Assembly: GCA_944326135.1 (NCBI GenBank)
Contig: CALVCU010000004.1
Location: forward strand, 26,989 to 90,988
DNA: 64,000 nt
Direction of reading: 5' to 3'
Source: an uncultured Ligilactobacillus sp.
Lineage (GTDB): Bacteria; Bacillota; Bacilli; Lactobacillales; Lactobacillaceae
Shown: positions 26,966-35,957 of the stretch, one piece after another
Numbering within the stretch: the stretch's first letter is position 1
Layout of the letters: each line of letters starts with the position of its first letter
Notes under the pieces: generated by a model
The model's input: only the letters and a program-made list of their open reading frames with translations
Told to the model about the DNA's origin: nothing
The model's database searches: none
Made by a program: the position numbers and the translations under genes

Positions 26966-28671
26966 TATTTATTTAATTTGTCTACTATTTCTTTTTTAGG
27001 AGTAACATATAATGTTTTTTGTCCTTCATAAATCACATAACCAGGCTTAGTTCCATTTGGTTTCCTTATCTTTCGGACTTGAACATAATCGACCGGAACA
27101 TTTGATGAATTTCTTGCTTTTGAATAGAAAGCTGCTAAATTAGCTGCTTCTAATAATGTTTCTTCGCTAGGATTATCAGTATGAATTATTACATGAGATC
27201 CAGGTACATTTTTTGCGTGCAACCAATAATCATTTCTATTTGCAGTGTGTAAGGTTAACTTTTCATTTTGTAAGTTATTTTTTCCAACAGAAATCTTTGT
27301 TCCATCAGTTGCCCAAAATGTTTCTGGTGAATTAATTTTAGGTCTTCGTTTATTCTTTTTAATGTGATTATTTTTGTTGATATAGCCTCCATTCATTAAT
27401 TCAAGTTGTATATCTGCTAAATCTTCTACCTGAGCTAATTCAATTTGAGACTGAATTTCTTCAAAGTATGATATTTCATTTTTAGTGATTTGAATTTGTT
27501 TATTCAAATATGAAATTGAATTTTTAAGTTTTTGATATTTTTTAAAATACTTTTGAGCATTTTGTGAAGGACCTAATTGATTAGAAAGTGATATTTTAAT
27601 TGGAATATCATTATTATAATAATTAGGTAAAGTAATCTCTTTCATTCCACGTTTAACTTGATATAAATATGTTATCAATAATTCACCCTTTATTTTATAT
27701 TCATCAGCATATTTAGTATTATCTAATTCTTGAGTTAATTTTTTTAATTTGTTGCGATTCTTTTTTAATTCACGATTAACGATATGAATTAATTTAGCAC
27801 CTTGTTGATGTACACGATCGATAGTTGCTTTTTCATAATAATAATGATCTAATAACATACTTAAAGTAGGATATATACTACTTACATCTTTAATATCGTT
27901 ACCTAAATTAGAAAATGAAAAATCATTTTTTCCTTCAGTTTTAAAACTTGGAATAGGATTATCTGCATTTTCTAATAATTTATTAAAATGTTCAATTGGA
28001 GAAAAAGTATCATCTATATGTAAAGTATCAGCCAGTTGCAAGACAGTTGTTTTACTAAATCCTTGAAATTTAGATTGAATAGCCTTACTTAAAACTTCTC
28101 GGTTAGGGTAATTTTTCACTAACTCATTAATAATTTCTATTTCTCCATTAAATGGATTAATTTTATCTTGTTTAGGTGGTTTGTGATATGTTGCACCAGG
28201 TAAAAGTGTACGATATCGATTTTGATCTAAACCAACATGCTTTATTGTATCAATAATTTTTTTACTTTGTTGATTGATTAAAATAACGTTACTGTATCGA
28301 TTCATAATTTCTATTGAAAGCAATAACGGTAGTTTATCACCAATTTCATTACGTGTTTCAAAACTTAAATATACAACACGATCATTTTCAAGTTGTTTAA
28401 TATCAACTAATTTTGCATTATCTAAATATTTGCGTAATGTCATTGTAAAATTTGTTGGAGTAGGAGGATTTTTATATGGTTGCTCTGTTATTTGAATTCG
28501 TGCATAATTTGGATGTGCAGAAAGTAATAACGGATAATTCTTACGGTTCATACGAATAGTTAAAATAACTTCATTTTGATATGGTTGTGAAATCTTAGTA
28601 ATGCGACCACCCAATAAAGTATTTTTAAGTTCTTGAATCATTGCATGTGTGAACATTCCATCAAATGCCAT
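26965..28671 (-). CDS. rqcH: Rqc2 homologue RqcH (NFACT protein, ribosome quality control)
   Basis: A 568-aa protein from the ATG at 28671; AGGAAAGGAAG just upstream is the ribosome site, so the in-frame ATG at 28695 is rejected. Domains in order: NFACT-N (about 1-200, with the conserved SAHPNYARI), helix-hairpin-helix region, long coiled coil (about 270-440) and NFACT-R with DYWLHAKNVPGSHVI (about 480-495). RqcH binds stalled 50S subunits, recruits tRNA-Ala and adds C-terminal alanine tails that target the nascent chain for degradation. Older annotations call it a fibronectin-binding protein. Confidence 0.93.
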   Translation of the reverse strand: MAFDGMFTHAMIQELKNTLLGGRITKISQPYQNEVILTIRMNRKNYPLLLSAHPNYARIQITEQPYKNPPTPTNFTMTLRKYLDNAKLVDIKQLENDRVVYLSFETRNEIGDKLPLLLSIEIMNRYSNVILINQQSKKIIDTIKHVGLDQNRYRTLLPGATYHKPPKQDKINPFNGEIEIINELVKNYPNREVLSKAIQSKFQGFSKTTVLQLADTLHIDDTFSPIEHFNKLLENADNPIPSFKTEGKNDFSFSNLGNDIKDVSSIYPTLSMLLDHYYYEKATIDRVHQQGAKLIHIVNRELKKNRNKLKKLTQELDNTKYADEYKIKGELLITYLYQVKRGMKEITLPNYYNNDIPIKISLSNQLGPSQNAQKYFKKYQKLKNSISYLNKQIQITKNEISYFEEIQSQIELAQVEDLADIQLELMNGGYINKNNHIKKNKRRPKINSPETFWATDGTKISVGKNNLQNEKLTLHTANRNDYWLHAKNVPGSHVIIHTDNPSEETLLEAANLAAFYSKARNSSNVPVDYVQVRKIRKPNGTKPGYVIYEGQKTLYVTPKKEIVDKLNK

Positions 28672-28824
28672 TTTATTCTTCCTTTCCTCAGTCAATTATT
28701 CATACATATATTTTAATATCTGATTAAAAAAATGCAAAGAAATTAATAGAAAACATAATAGAATAATTGTTGATGTTTTGATATAATTGTAATATGCAAA
28801 TAATAAAAGGGAGGGAGATTTTAT

Positions 28825-29259
28825 TTGAAAGAACCTTTAGATAATTTACTTGATTTACAACGTGAATATCAACGCTTTATCAAAAAACTTGCCAAAAAAA
28901 ATAAATTAACGTTTGCTGAGTGGCAGCTTTTGCAACAAATTTCAAATGGCAATAATTCACAAGAAAGTTTAGCCCAAAAAATGCAACTTGATATTTCTAC
29001 GTTGAGTCGGCAATTAAGTCGATTAACACAAAAAAAATTTGTTTCAGTTACAAAGAATCAGCAAGTTAAAGTCAAAGCACGTAAAAGCTATTGTTATAAA
29101 TTAAGTCAGTTAGGTAAAACGGTCCTTTCTCAAATGAATGCAGATTTTGATGAATTTGGACAAAAAGTTTTTGCTCAATGGAGTTTAGAAGAAAAAAATT
29201 TCTTAAAAATTCTAATTAATCGACTGATGCAGAGTATGAAGAGAGTCAAATTAAATTAA
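28825..29259 (+). CDS. MarR family transcriptional regulator
   Basis: A 144-aa winged-helix protein. The recognition region is SQESLAQKMQLDISTLSRQLSRLTQKKFVSV (about residues 51-81), shown here in part as LDISTLSRQLSRL, followed by the wing. It starts at TTG 28825 after GGGAGGGAG. degV follows 19 nt later, so it may be co-expressed with and may regulate that gene. No operator palindrome was evident upstream. Confidence 0.85.
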   Translation: MKEPLDNLLDLQREYQRFIKKLAKKNKLTFAEWQLLQQISNGNNSQESLAQKMQLDISTLSRQLSRLTQKKFVSVTKNQQVKVKARKSYCYKLSQLGKTVLSQMNADFDEFGQKVFAQWSLEEKNFLKILINRLMQSMKRVKLN

Positions 29260-29278
29260 TTAAAGTAGGTGTGATTTT

Positions 29279-30145
29279 ATGAAAACTGCTGTTGTTACCG
29301 ACAGTACAGCAAAATTGGATCAAAAGATCATTGAAAAATATGGAATTAAGGTAGTATCAATTCCATTTATTATAGATGGACATGAGTATCATGATGGTAT
29401 TGATATTACTCCGTCAGAATTTTATCAAAAATTAAAAGAAGCAAAAGAATTTCCAACAACTTCTCAACCTCCTGTAGGTGAAATGTTAAATTTGTATAAT
29501 CAACTTGCAGATGAAGGCTATGATGCAGTAATTAGTATTCATCTTGCTGGTACAATTTCTGGGTTAATGCAAACTTTAGATAATTTAAAAAACGAATTGG
29601 ATAATATTAAGTTATATCCAGTAGATTCCTTTATTACAGAAGTCCCAATGAGTTGGATGGTAATTAAAGCAGCAAGAATGGCACAAGAAGGCAAAGATCC
29701 AGAAGAAATTATTGCTGCAATTGAAGAATTAAAACACCAATTTGATGCAGTTTTTGTAGTAGATGATTTAAAGAATCTTGCCCATGGTGGTCGGTTATCA
29801 AATGCTTCTGCTTTTATTGGAACTGTTTTGAAAATAAAGCCATTATTACATTTTGATAAAAAAACAGATAAAATCACTGCATTTGAAAAAGTACGTTCAA
29901 TTAAAAAAGCAATGAAACGTGCTGAAGAAATAATTATGGATGAAGCATTAAATGCTGATTATCCAGTAAGATTATTAGTAATTCATGCAAATTCACCAAA
30001 ACGTGGTGAAGAATGGGCAAATTCTATTAAGGAAAAATATCCTGAATTACCAATCTCTGTATCTGAATTTGATCCAGTTATTGCAGTTCATTTAGGCGAA
30101 GGTGCATTAGCACTAGGATTTATTAGAGATATTGATAAGGATTAA
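29279..30145 (+). CDS. DegV family fatty acid-binding protein (FakB-like)
   Basis: A 288-aa two-domain DegV protein. It has the N-terminal AVVTDSTAKL, TSQPPVGE with the fatty-acid carboxylate-binding Ser and Thr, and the central DDLKNLAHGGRLS motif. DegV/FakB proteins bind a fatty acid and present it to the kinase FakA, allowing exogenous fatty acids to enter phospholipid synthesis. fakA is not in the window. It is the second gene of a marR-degV pair. Confidence 0.88.
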   Translation: MKTAVVTDSTAKLDQKIIEKYGIKVVSIPFIIDGHEYHDGIDITPSEFYQKLKEAKEFPTTSQPPVGEMLNLYNQLADEGYDAVISIHLAGTISGLMQTLDNLKNELDNIKLYPVDSFITEVPMSWMVIKAARMAQEGKDPEEIIAAIEELKHQFDAVFVVDDLKNLAHGGRLSNASAFIGTVLKIKPLLHFDKKTDKITAFEKVRSIKKAMKRAEEIIMDEALNADYPVRLLVIHANSPKRGEEWANSIKEKYPELPISVSEFDPVIAVHLGEGALALGFIRDIDKD

Positions 30146-30235
30146 AAAATTAGTTAATGCAAAATAATCACTTTCTTATAACTTTTATGAGAAAATAATA
30201 CTAGTATAGAAGTTGGCGAAAGTGGGTGAAATGAT

Positions 30236-31069
30236 ATGCAAGTTATGTTAGGTCTAAAGGGAAGTGCTGATAAAAGCCAATATATGGATCGTTTACAGTA
30301 TCATCCGGATGTATTTGAATTTTTTACACAAGAGAGTGATTTTACAAAAGATGGTTTAAAAAATTTACGTAGTGCGATTGGGTTTATTCAAGATAATGCT
30401 ACTAAAAAAATTATTTTACATCATCCAATGCGCTTTCATCACGATATATTTACTGAATTAATTGCTCCAGAAAAAAATTGTCCAGAATTATATTCATTTA
30501 TAGAGCAAAGTACAATTGATTTACTACAAATTGCATTTGACTTGAATGTTCAGGTATTAGTTCATGGTGCATATTTACGTCAAACACCAAAATATATTGC
30601 GATGTATCCATCTTTTGAAGATGCTAGAGAAGCAGCATTTACAAGAATGGATCATTTTAGTGAACTAGGTAAAAATCATATTATGTTTGAAAATACAATT
30701 TCTCCTATTTTTAGTTTTGGTAATCCTAAAGATGAAAATGAGATTTTGTCACATAATTATCGTTTAGCTTTTGATACATCTCATTGTTTTATTGCTGAAC
30801 ATGGTAGCAATGAGATGTTGATAGCATCAATGAAACATTTAATGGATGCAACTGTTCATTATCATTTAGTTGATTCAATGGGAATTAAGCACGATAGTCT
30901 AATTCTTGGGGAAGGTAAAATAGATTGGAAACGGGTACTTCCGTTGTTAGATCAAAATTCGAAAGCAACTTGTATTTATGAAATTAATTTAGCAGATCCA
31001 ACAAACGCAAATGAACAAATAAAAAGTCATAATTATTTGGTTAATCTTGCAAATGAAATTAGTAATTAA
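30236..31069 (+). CDS. Xylose isomerase-like TIM barrel protein (sugar phosphate isomerase/epimerase family)
   Basis: A 277-aa protein. Metal-binding-type residues occur at barrel strand ends: FEN (E in HIMFENTI), DTSHCFI, HYHLVDS and the final E of CIYEINL. The stretch HLVDSMGIKHDSLILGEGKIDW is typical of AP endonuclease 2/sugar isomerase family barrels. GGGTG lies at good distance from the ATG. Substrate and reaction are unknown; an endonuclease IV role is less likely because the sequence is short and the typical Zn-cluster motifs are incomplete. Confidence 0.7.
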   Translation: MQVMLGLKGSADKSQYMDRLQYHPDVFEFFTQESDFTKDGLKNLRSAIGFIQDNATKKIILHHPMRFHHDIFTELIAPEKNCPELYSFIEQSTIDLLQIAFDLNVQVLVHGAYLRQTPKYIAMYPSFEDAREAAFTRMDHFSELGKNHIMFENTISPIFSFGNPKDENEILSHNYRLAFDTSHCFIAEHGSNEMLIASMKHLMDATVHYHLVDSMGIKHDSLILGEGKIDWKRVLPLLDQNSKATCIYEINLADPTNANEQIKSHNYLVNLANEISN

Positions 31070-31122
31070 AATCTGATATTTTGTCAAGCTAGAAATTTTA
31101 TTAGCATAAAAGAGGTAAAATT

Positions 31123-31521
31123 GTGGCGAAAGTTTTAAATTATTTAATCGGCATTATTGGAATATTATACATATGCGGTCAAATGACTTATTACGGGTTA
31201 GTTCAGGTTTTAAAAGTAAAAGGGTATGCAAAAGCAGAAATGGTTGCAGATAGTCATAAATTCATTTTTGATTGGGTCATTTTGATGGCTCTATTATTAG
31301 TGATATTAGGATGTATTGCGCTTATTGCTAATTTAGTTGAATTTCGCATACCAAGATTTAAATTACGGGTGTTTTTTAGTACTGTAAGTATATTTATGCC
31401 TTTTATGCATATTAAAAATCATATCACTATTATTATTGAGATGGTTTTTTTAATATTGTTTGGAACATATATATATTACATAAATAAATCAGAAAAATCA
31501 GAACTTAAAAATAAGATTTGA
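31123..31521 (+). CDS. Hypothetical membrane protein
   Basis: A 132-aa protein with about four hydrophobic segments (residues 5-26, 46-72, 82-100 and 104-122) and a charged C-terminus. GTG start after AGAGGT. It lies 15 nt before lepB and is probably cotranscribed with it. No recognised family. Confidence 0.6.
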   Translation: MAKVLNYLIGIIGILYICGQMTYYGLVQVLKVKGYAKAEMVADSHKFIFDWVILMALLLVILGCIALIANLVEFRIPRFKLRVFFSTVSIFMPFMHIKNHITIIIEMVFLILFGTYIYYINKSEKSELKNKI

Positions 31522-31536
31522 TAGGGGTTAATTAAC

Positions 31537-32124
31537 GTGTCATCATTTTTTAAAAATATTATTGTGCCAATAGCAACAGGATTGGCAATTGCAGCTTTTC
31601 TTCTCGCCTTTGTATTTCAATTTGTAAAAGTAGATGGGACTTCAATGTATCCTAACTTACAAAATAATGAACGCGTACTAGTTTGGAAATTAGGTAAGGT
31701 AAGAGAAGATTCTGTTATAGTTTTTAATGCATACGGTGTTGATGATAATAATCCAAACGTTCAAAAAAACACTAAATATGTAAAACGTGTGATTGGAATG
31801 CCTGGAGATACTATTGAATATAAAAATAATGGGGATTTATATGTTAATGGTAAATATCAACCCCAAAATTATATTTCAAAAGAACAAAGAACAAGTGGGA
31901 CATTAACACTTCTATTGCCTCCTGCAAAAGGAATTACATTAGGAACTGGAAAATCTTTTAAAGTTCCTAAAGATTCATATTTTGTATTAGGTGATAATAG
32001 AAGTAATTCAAACGATAGCCGTTATTATGGCTTTGTGCCAAAAGATAAAGTGATTGGAGTTGCCAAAGCTCCTTTCTGGAGTAAAAATTACAAATTGATT
32101 AATAGTTATGAACCCGCAAACTAG
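31537..32124 (+). CDS. lepB: Signal peptidase I
   Basis: A 195-aa type I signal peptidase with a single N-terminal TM anchor (about residues 8-30). The catalytic dyad is S36 in DGTSMYPNL and K83 in VKRVIGMPGD, and the conserved box E motif GDNRSNSNDSR is near residue 150. It cleaves signal peptides of exported proteins outside the membrane. GTG start with GGGGT upstream. It is the last + strand gene before the dif-like site, ending in a terminator shared with xerS. Confidence 0.95.
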   Translation: MSSFFKNIIVPIATGLAIAAFLLAFVFQFVKVDGTSMYPNLQNNERVLVWKLGKVREDSVIVFNAYGVDDNNPNVQKNTKYVKRVIGMPGDTIEYKNNGDLYVNGKYQPQNYISKEQRTSGTLTLLLPPAKGITLGTGKSFKVPKDSYFVLGDNRSNSNDSRYYGFVPKDKVIGVAKAPFWSKNYKLINSYEPAN

Positions 32125-32157
32125 TTATTTCAAGCCAGCCGATAGCTTTTAAAATGT

Positions 32158-32194
32158 AAAAAGTCGTAATCATATATTGATTACGACTTTTTGT
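32158..32194. terminator. Bidirectional terminator between lepB and xerS
   Basis: AAAAAGTCGTAATCA (32158-32172) and TGATTACGACTTTTT (32178-32192) form a perfect 15-bp stem. Confidence 0.9.
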
Positions 32195-32201
32195 TATGCG
32201 A

Positions 32202-33254
32202 TTATTTAAGCTTACGGAGAGCATCTTTTTGCGCTTCCTGATTTACGTGTGTATATAAATCAGTAGCAGATGTTCCTTTTTGACCTAGCTGTTGCGAAAC
32301 TAATACTTGATCTTTTGTGATTTCATATAATTCTGAAGCCAACGTATGTCTTAATTTGTGAGGAGTAAGAGGGTGGCCAAATGCTTTTGAATATTTTTTA
32401 ATTAATTTTTCAATTGAATTATATGTAATTCTTCGGATTGATCCATGATATTCAGTTACAAAAAATGCTTTTTGTTCTTTGGGTGGATTATATCTTTCTT
32501 TTCGTATTTCACTGTATTTAATAATATATGGCATTGTCCAAGGCGCAATTGGTACAGAATCTCGCTCTCCACCTTTACGAGTAACATCTAAAATGGCATC
32601 ATCTAGATGAACATCTGATACATTTATATTAGCAGTTTCAGAAACACGTATTCCTGTGCCTAAAATGATTGCTGCTATGCATATATCTCGTTCTTTATTT
32701 CGTTTAAAAGCAGATAGTGCACGTGGATCGCAATTTTTTTCATATTCATGTTCTATAAATCCAATAAAGTCATATTTACGATCACCAGTATACATATGAG
32801 CCTCTAAATTATGAGCACGATAGTTTAATGTTTCAGTTGTGTTTAAAGAGTCAATCTTCAGCATTACATTGTTGGTAAAATAAGGTTTCCCGTCAATTGT
32901 ATCTGCTGTAACAGTTAAAAATTTAAATAACGATCTTAAAGCATTGATTGATCGGTTAATAGATGTTGGCGAATTTACACGATTTTGCTTATTTTTTGTA
33001 TGTTTTAAATAATCTATATATAGAATTATGTCTCTTCTACGTAATTCAGCAAGTACTTCAATTGGAATTTCAGAATTCTTTTCAACTTTAGCAATTCCAG
33101 AATCTCTTAGCCAACTAAAAAATCTTCGAAATTCAGTTAGATATTGATAAATCGTTGTAATTGAATGATTGGTTTGCAAGTAAAAATCTTGAATGTATGA
33201 TGGCAGATTTTTTAATTCATTTTGAATTAGTGGTAAATAACGATCACTGTCCAT
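32202..33254 (-). CDS. xerS: Tyrosine recombinase XerS (chromosome dimer resolution)
   Basis: A 350-aa tyrosine recombinase, the length of the single-subunit XerS proteins of streptococci and lactococci rather than the 300-aa XerC/XerD. The N-terminal SAM-like domain has QYLTEFRRFFSWLRDSG. Catalytic residues are R203 (GTGIRVSE), K227, H299 and R302 (PHKLRH) and the nucleophile Y334 (DLYTHV); Q325 replaces the common His/Trp. XerS resolves chromosome dimers at dif with FtsK at division. A dif-like site lies 62 bp upstream, as in streptococci. AAAGGA precedes the ATG. Confidence 0.85.
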   Translation of the reverse strand: MDSDRYLPLIQNELKNLPSYIQDFYLQTNHSITTIYQYLTEFRRFFSWLRDSGIAKVEKNSEIPIEVLAELRRRDIILYIDYLKHTKNKQNRVNSPTSINRSINALRSLFKFLTVTADTIDGKPYFTNNVMLKIDSLNTTETLNYRAHNLEAHMYTGDRKYDFIGFIEHEYEKNCDPRALSAFKRNKERDICIAAIILGTGIRVSETANINVSDVHLDDAILDVTRKGGERDSVPIAPWTMPYIIKYSEIRKERYNPPKEQKAFFVTEYHGSIRRITYNSIEKLIKKYSKAFGHPLTPHKLRHTLASELYEITKDQVLVSQQLGQKGTSATDLYTHVNQEAQKDALRKLK

Positions 33255-33315
33255 AAAAATTCCTTTCTAGATATATAAATATATAAGAGGAGTGTTAAAA
33301 TTATAAAATTTAACC

Positions 33316-33343
33316 TGTTATTAAAATTATAGTTTTAATGACC
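33316..33343. other. Candidate dif site (XerS target)
   Basis: The two 11-bp arms are TGTTATTAAAA and TTTTAATGACC, complementary at 9 of 11 positions, separated by the 6-bp centre TTATAG: the 11-6-11 architecture of dif sites. Read on the xerS strand, the core is AAAACTATAATTTT, which agrees with the core of dif-SL sites as I remember it. It lies 62 bp upstream of the xerS start codon, and gene orientation flips at this location. Confidence 0.7.
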
Positions 33344-33471
33344 GACGTATAACGATAAAAAATATCATTACTATTTATTATATAATTTATTACATAATCA
33401 TTTTTCTAATTTATTCATTATACATGCTTTATTATATTTTATCATGCAATAAAATTTTAATTAATAAAAAA

Positions 33472-33497
33472 GCAACTTTACATATTAATAAAGTTGC
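33472..33497 (-). terminator. Terminator after the PepSY-type gene
   Basis: GCAACTTTA / TAAAGTTGC around an 8-nt loop, followed on the - strand by a T run. Confidence 0.75.
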
Positions 33498-33519
33498 ATA
33501 AATTATATAATAAAATTAA

Positions 33520-34164
33520 TTAATCATCAGTTTTTACAGAAATTTTATCACCAGTTGTTGCATTTAATTTAACAACAATTTTTTTATCGTCTTTATCTTT
33601 TTTAGATGAAGATTTCTTATTTGAATTTGTTGAAGATTTAGTTGATTTTTGAGCATTTTCAAATTCTACTTTATATACTGGTGTTTCTTTGCCTTTAACT
33701 TTATCCATTTCTAGTTTCCATTCAGTAGCGTTTGATGTCACATCAGCATATTTCTTTGCTAAATTAATTGCATCTGTTGGATTTTTCTTAACATCATCAG
33801 TTTTTATTGCTACAGCATCTTTTTTGTCATCTGCATCCATTTTTTCTGTTTTGTTTTTAATTACTTCAGATGTTTTTTCAGCATTAACCTTCATTTTTGC
33901 TTCTTTAGATTTCTTAGAATTGAAACCTTCTAATTTATATACAGGTTGTTTTGTATTTTCCTTATTATTTTCAACTGTAATTTCTTCTAAAGAGTAATTT
34001 TTATTCTTATTAGTAAAAATCTTTTGCAATTCATTTACATCTTGTGTGTATTTATCGGCATTAATTGTTTCATCAGCATTAACTGTTGCTGATCCTAAAA
34101 ATAATAAGCCTGTAGATAATGACAATGTTGCACCTAATAATGCTAATTTATGATTTTTTTTCAT
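33520..34164 (-). CDS. Secreted PepSY-domain-like protein
   Basis: A 214-aa exported protein. The Sec signal peptide (MKKNHKLALLGATLSLSTGL, cleavage probably after ATVNA at about residue 30) is clear. The rest is Lys-rich with two PepSY-like repeats: EEITVEN...PVYKLEGF near 60-82 and ATEWKLEMDKVKGKETPVYKV near 146-168, each a basic segment ending in x-PVYK(L/V)E. No lipobox is seen. PepSY proteins inhibit peptidases or act in envelope signalling. The gene lies next to an orphan response regulator that may control it. AGGTAAATAAT lies ahead of the ATG. Confidence 0.7.
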   Translation of the reverse strand: MKKNHKLALLGATLSLSTGLLFLGSATVNADETINADKYTQDVNELQKIFTNKNKNYSLEEITVENNKENTKQPVYKLEGFNSKKSKEAKMKVNAEKTSEVIKNKTEKMDADDKKDAVAIKTDDVKKNPTDAINLAKKYADVTSNATEWKLEMDKVKGKETPVYKVEFENAQKSTKSSTNSNKKSSSKKDKDDKKIVVKLNATTGDKISVKTDD

Positions 34165-34324
34165 ATTATTTACCTCCGAATCTCTATGCCTTTATCGTAA
34201 GTGATTCATACAGCAAATACAACGAAAAACTATTGAAATAAATTGAAATTTTTTTGAATATTTGAATAAAATATGAATTTAAAAATATTAATAGAATTAT
34301 ACCATATGCAATGATTAGTCCTAA

Positions 34325-35014
34325 CTAATCTTCATAAATTGAATATCCAACTCCGCGAATAGTCTTAATATAGTGTTCAGTTTTATTGTCTTCAAGTTTT
34401 TGTCTAATTAATCGTATATATACGTCTACTATATTTGGTTGTCCTTCAAAATTTTCTCCCCAGACAGTGTCTAATAGTTGATTACGTGTAAGTGCTTTTC
34501 CCTTTGCTTTAATAAGTGTGATTAATAATTTAAATTCGCGATTAGTTAAATTAGTATTGATTCCATTTTTTAAAATTTCATGTGTTTTAAGATTGATCAT
34601 TAAATTTTTAAATTTAATGATTCCATTGTCTGTATTTAAAGATTGATTCTGATGACGAATGGAAACTTTAATACGTGCAAGTAATTCTTCAAAATTAAAA
34701 GGCTTAACAATGTAGTCGTCAGCACCATCATTTAATCCAATTAAAGTATCATCTATATTGGATTGACTTGTTAAAAAAATTACAGGAATGTCACTTTTTT
34801 TACGAATATATCGTAATACATTCATCCCATCTGATTCCGGTAATGACCATTCTAAAAGTATTAGTTGAATATTTAGCTTATTTTTTAAATATAATTTAAT
34901 TGCTTGTTCCCCATTTTCAGCTTTTAGTACATTGAAATTTTCAGTTATTAGTTTATCAGATATTGCTTTTCTTAAATTCTGATCATTTTCTGCAACCAAA
35001 ATTGAACGTTTCAT
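34325..35014 (-). CDS. OmpR-family response regulator, orphan, with altered phosphoacceptor
   Basis: A 229-aa protein with an N-terminal receiver domain (1-118) and a C-terminal winged-helix DNA-binding domain (about 130-227, with NRNQLLDTVWGE and TIRGVGYSI). The expected phosphoacceptor Asp is Glu (E55 in LILLEWSLPE), and the acidic pocket that is usually DD is E9-N10 (VAEND). The switch Thr and the Lys of VKPF are retained. No histidine kinase gene is adjacent. A Glu at the acceptor site can mimic the phosphorylated state, so the regulator may be constitutively active or controlled by other means. A GGAGATATT ribosome site precedes the ATG. Confidence 0.9.
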   Translation of the reverse strand: MKRSILVAENDQNLRKAISDKLITENFNVLKAENGEQAIKLYLKNKLNIQLILLEWSLPESDGMNVLRYIRKKSDIPVIFLTSQSNIDDTLIGLNDGADDYIVKPFNFEELLARIKVSIRHQNQSLNTDNGIIKFKNLMINLKTHEILKNGINTNLTNREFKLLITLIKAKGKALTRNQLLDTVWGENFEGQPNIVDVYIRLIRQKLEDNKTEHYIKTIRGVGYSIYED

Positions 35015-35177
35015 AATTAAATATCTCCATTTTTCAGATTATGTAATAAGTATAATAAAAAATGCTAATAAATTGAATGGATGAAAAAATTTAATTTAAT
35101 TGATTATATTAAATATTTGGATTAAAGTATTATTTTATTTAAAATAATAGATAGGATAAATAAAGGAGGATTTATTT

Positions 35178-35405
35178 ATGAATTTAGACAGTGTATTTGT
35201 ATTAAAAGGTAGTCAAGGATATGTTAGTGATATTACTGGAGATAAAGGGAAAGAAAAATTAACTTTTAGTAAATTTTGGATGGATGCAAAACCATTTATG
35301 GAATTTAATAGTGATAAAGATAATAGTTGGTATCCTTTAAAACTTGCTAAAGAATTTAATTTGAAAATTGTAAAAATTACAGCAACAGAAGATGACTTTG
35401 AATAA
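35178..35405 (+). CDS. Hypothetical small cytosolic protein (75 aa)
   Basis: A 75-aa protein (MNLDSVFVLKGSQGYV...) with a perfect AAAGGAGG ribosome site 8 nt before the ATG and its own terminator, so it is very likely expressed. It is an acidic, beta-rich looking sequence with two Trp residues and without a signal peptide or TM segment. No family recognised. It is divergent from the orphan response regulator gene and one of the few + strand genes right of the dif-like site. Confidence 0.65.
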   Translation: MNLDSVFVLKGSQGYVSDITGDKGKEKLTFSKFWMDAKPFMEFNSDKDNSWYPLKLAKEFNLKIVKITATEDDFE

Positions 35406-35455
35406 ATAAAAGGGCGCGTAAAGTTAAAATATATAACTTTACCACCCTTTTATTT
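35404..35455. terminator. Bidirectional terminator
   Basis: AAATAAAAGGG / CCCTTTTATTT outer stem plus an inner GTAAAGTTA / TAACTTTAC stem, separating the 75-aa gene from the convergent PEBP gene. Confidence 0.8.
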
Positions 35456-35957
35456 ATGCTTCATATGGTAATTCAACTTTAGTTTTAGTAATAATATGTT
35501 CTTTTGCTACTGATAGGAAGTCATTAAGCCAGTATCCGTTTTGTAATGGAAGTGTAGTATCTAATGCAAAAATGGTTAATGTGTAATTATGTACACCTTC
35601 TGGCGGACGTGGCCCAATATAACACTGAGAAATATTTTTTGGACCATTTACTAATGAACCAGCAAGACTGTTTTTTCCTTGAATAAAGTTATGCAAAGTT
35701 TGACTAGAATTTTCAGGTAAATTATTTAAATCAACGGGTATATTACATGCTAACCAATGTATCCAAGCAAAACCACATACAGGTATAGCATCGAAATCAA
35801 TTAAAGTTAATGCTAATGTCTTAGTTCCTGTAGGAATATCTTGAATTTTAATTGGAAATGAAACAATTGGATGATCTTCTAATTGAAATTCTGGCGCTGC
35901 TTTTGCACCATATTTGTCTGGTAAAAAACCATGTTCTAAAGGTACATATACTTTCAT
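35454..35957 (-). CDS. YbhB/YbcL family Raf kinase inhibitor-like protein (PEBP)
   Basis: A 167-aa protein of the phosphatidylethanolamine-binding protein fold. Recognisable elements are SFPI, LIDFDA(I)P...FAWIHWLACNIP (the bacterial form of D-P-D-A-P...HW), YIGPRPPEGVHNYTLTIFAL (the GPxPP-x-GxHxY motif) and a C-terminal helix. The function in bacteria is unclear; ligand binding is assumed. It is monocistronic. Confidence 0.88.
   Translation of the reverse strand: MKVYVPLEHGFLPDKYGAKAAPEFQLEDHPIVSFPIKIQDIPTGTKTLALTLIDFDAIPVCGFAWIHWLACNIPVDLNNLPENSSQTLHNFIQGKNSLAGSLVNGPKNISQCYIGPRPPEGVHNYTLTIFALDTTLPLQNGYWLNDFLSVAKEHIITKTKVELPYEA

Larger units (their letters stand above)
33255..33519. other. 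265-bp AT-rich intergenic region between xerS and the PepSY-type gene
   Basis: Very AT-rich region that contains the dif-like site and the terminator of the PepSY-type gene at 33472-33497. No further ORF or RNA is supportable; I see several A/T tracts and short direct repeats of TATTATA type only. Confidence 0.6.

Noticed and set aside
32202..33254. Phage or ICE integrase and a genomic island boundary
   Set aside because: The recombinase has XerS length and features, no att-like direct repeats or phage genes flank it, and a dif-like site lies beside it.
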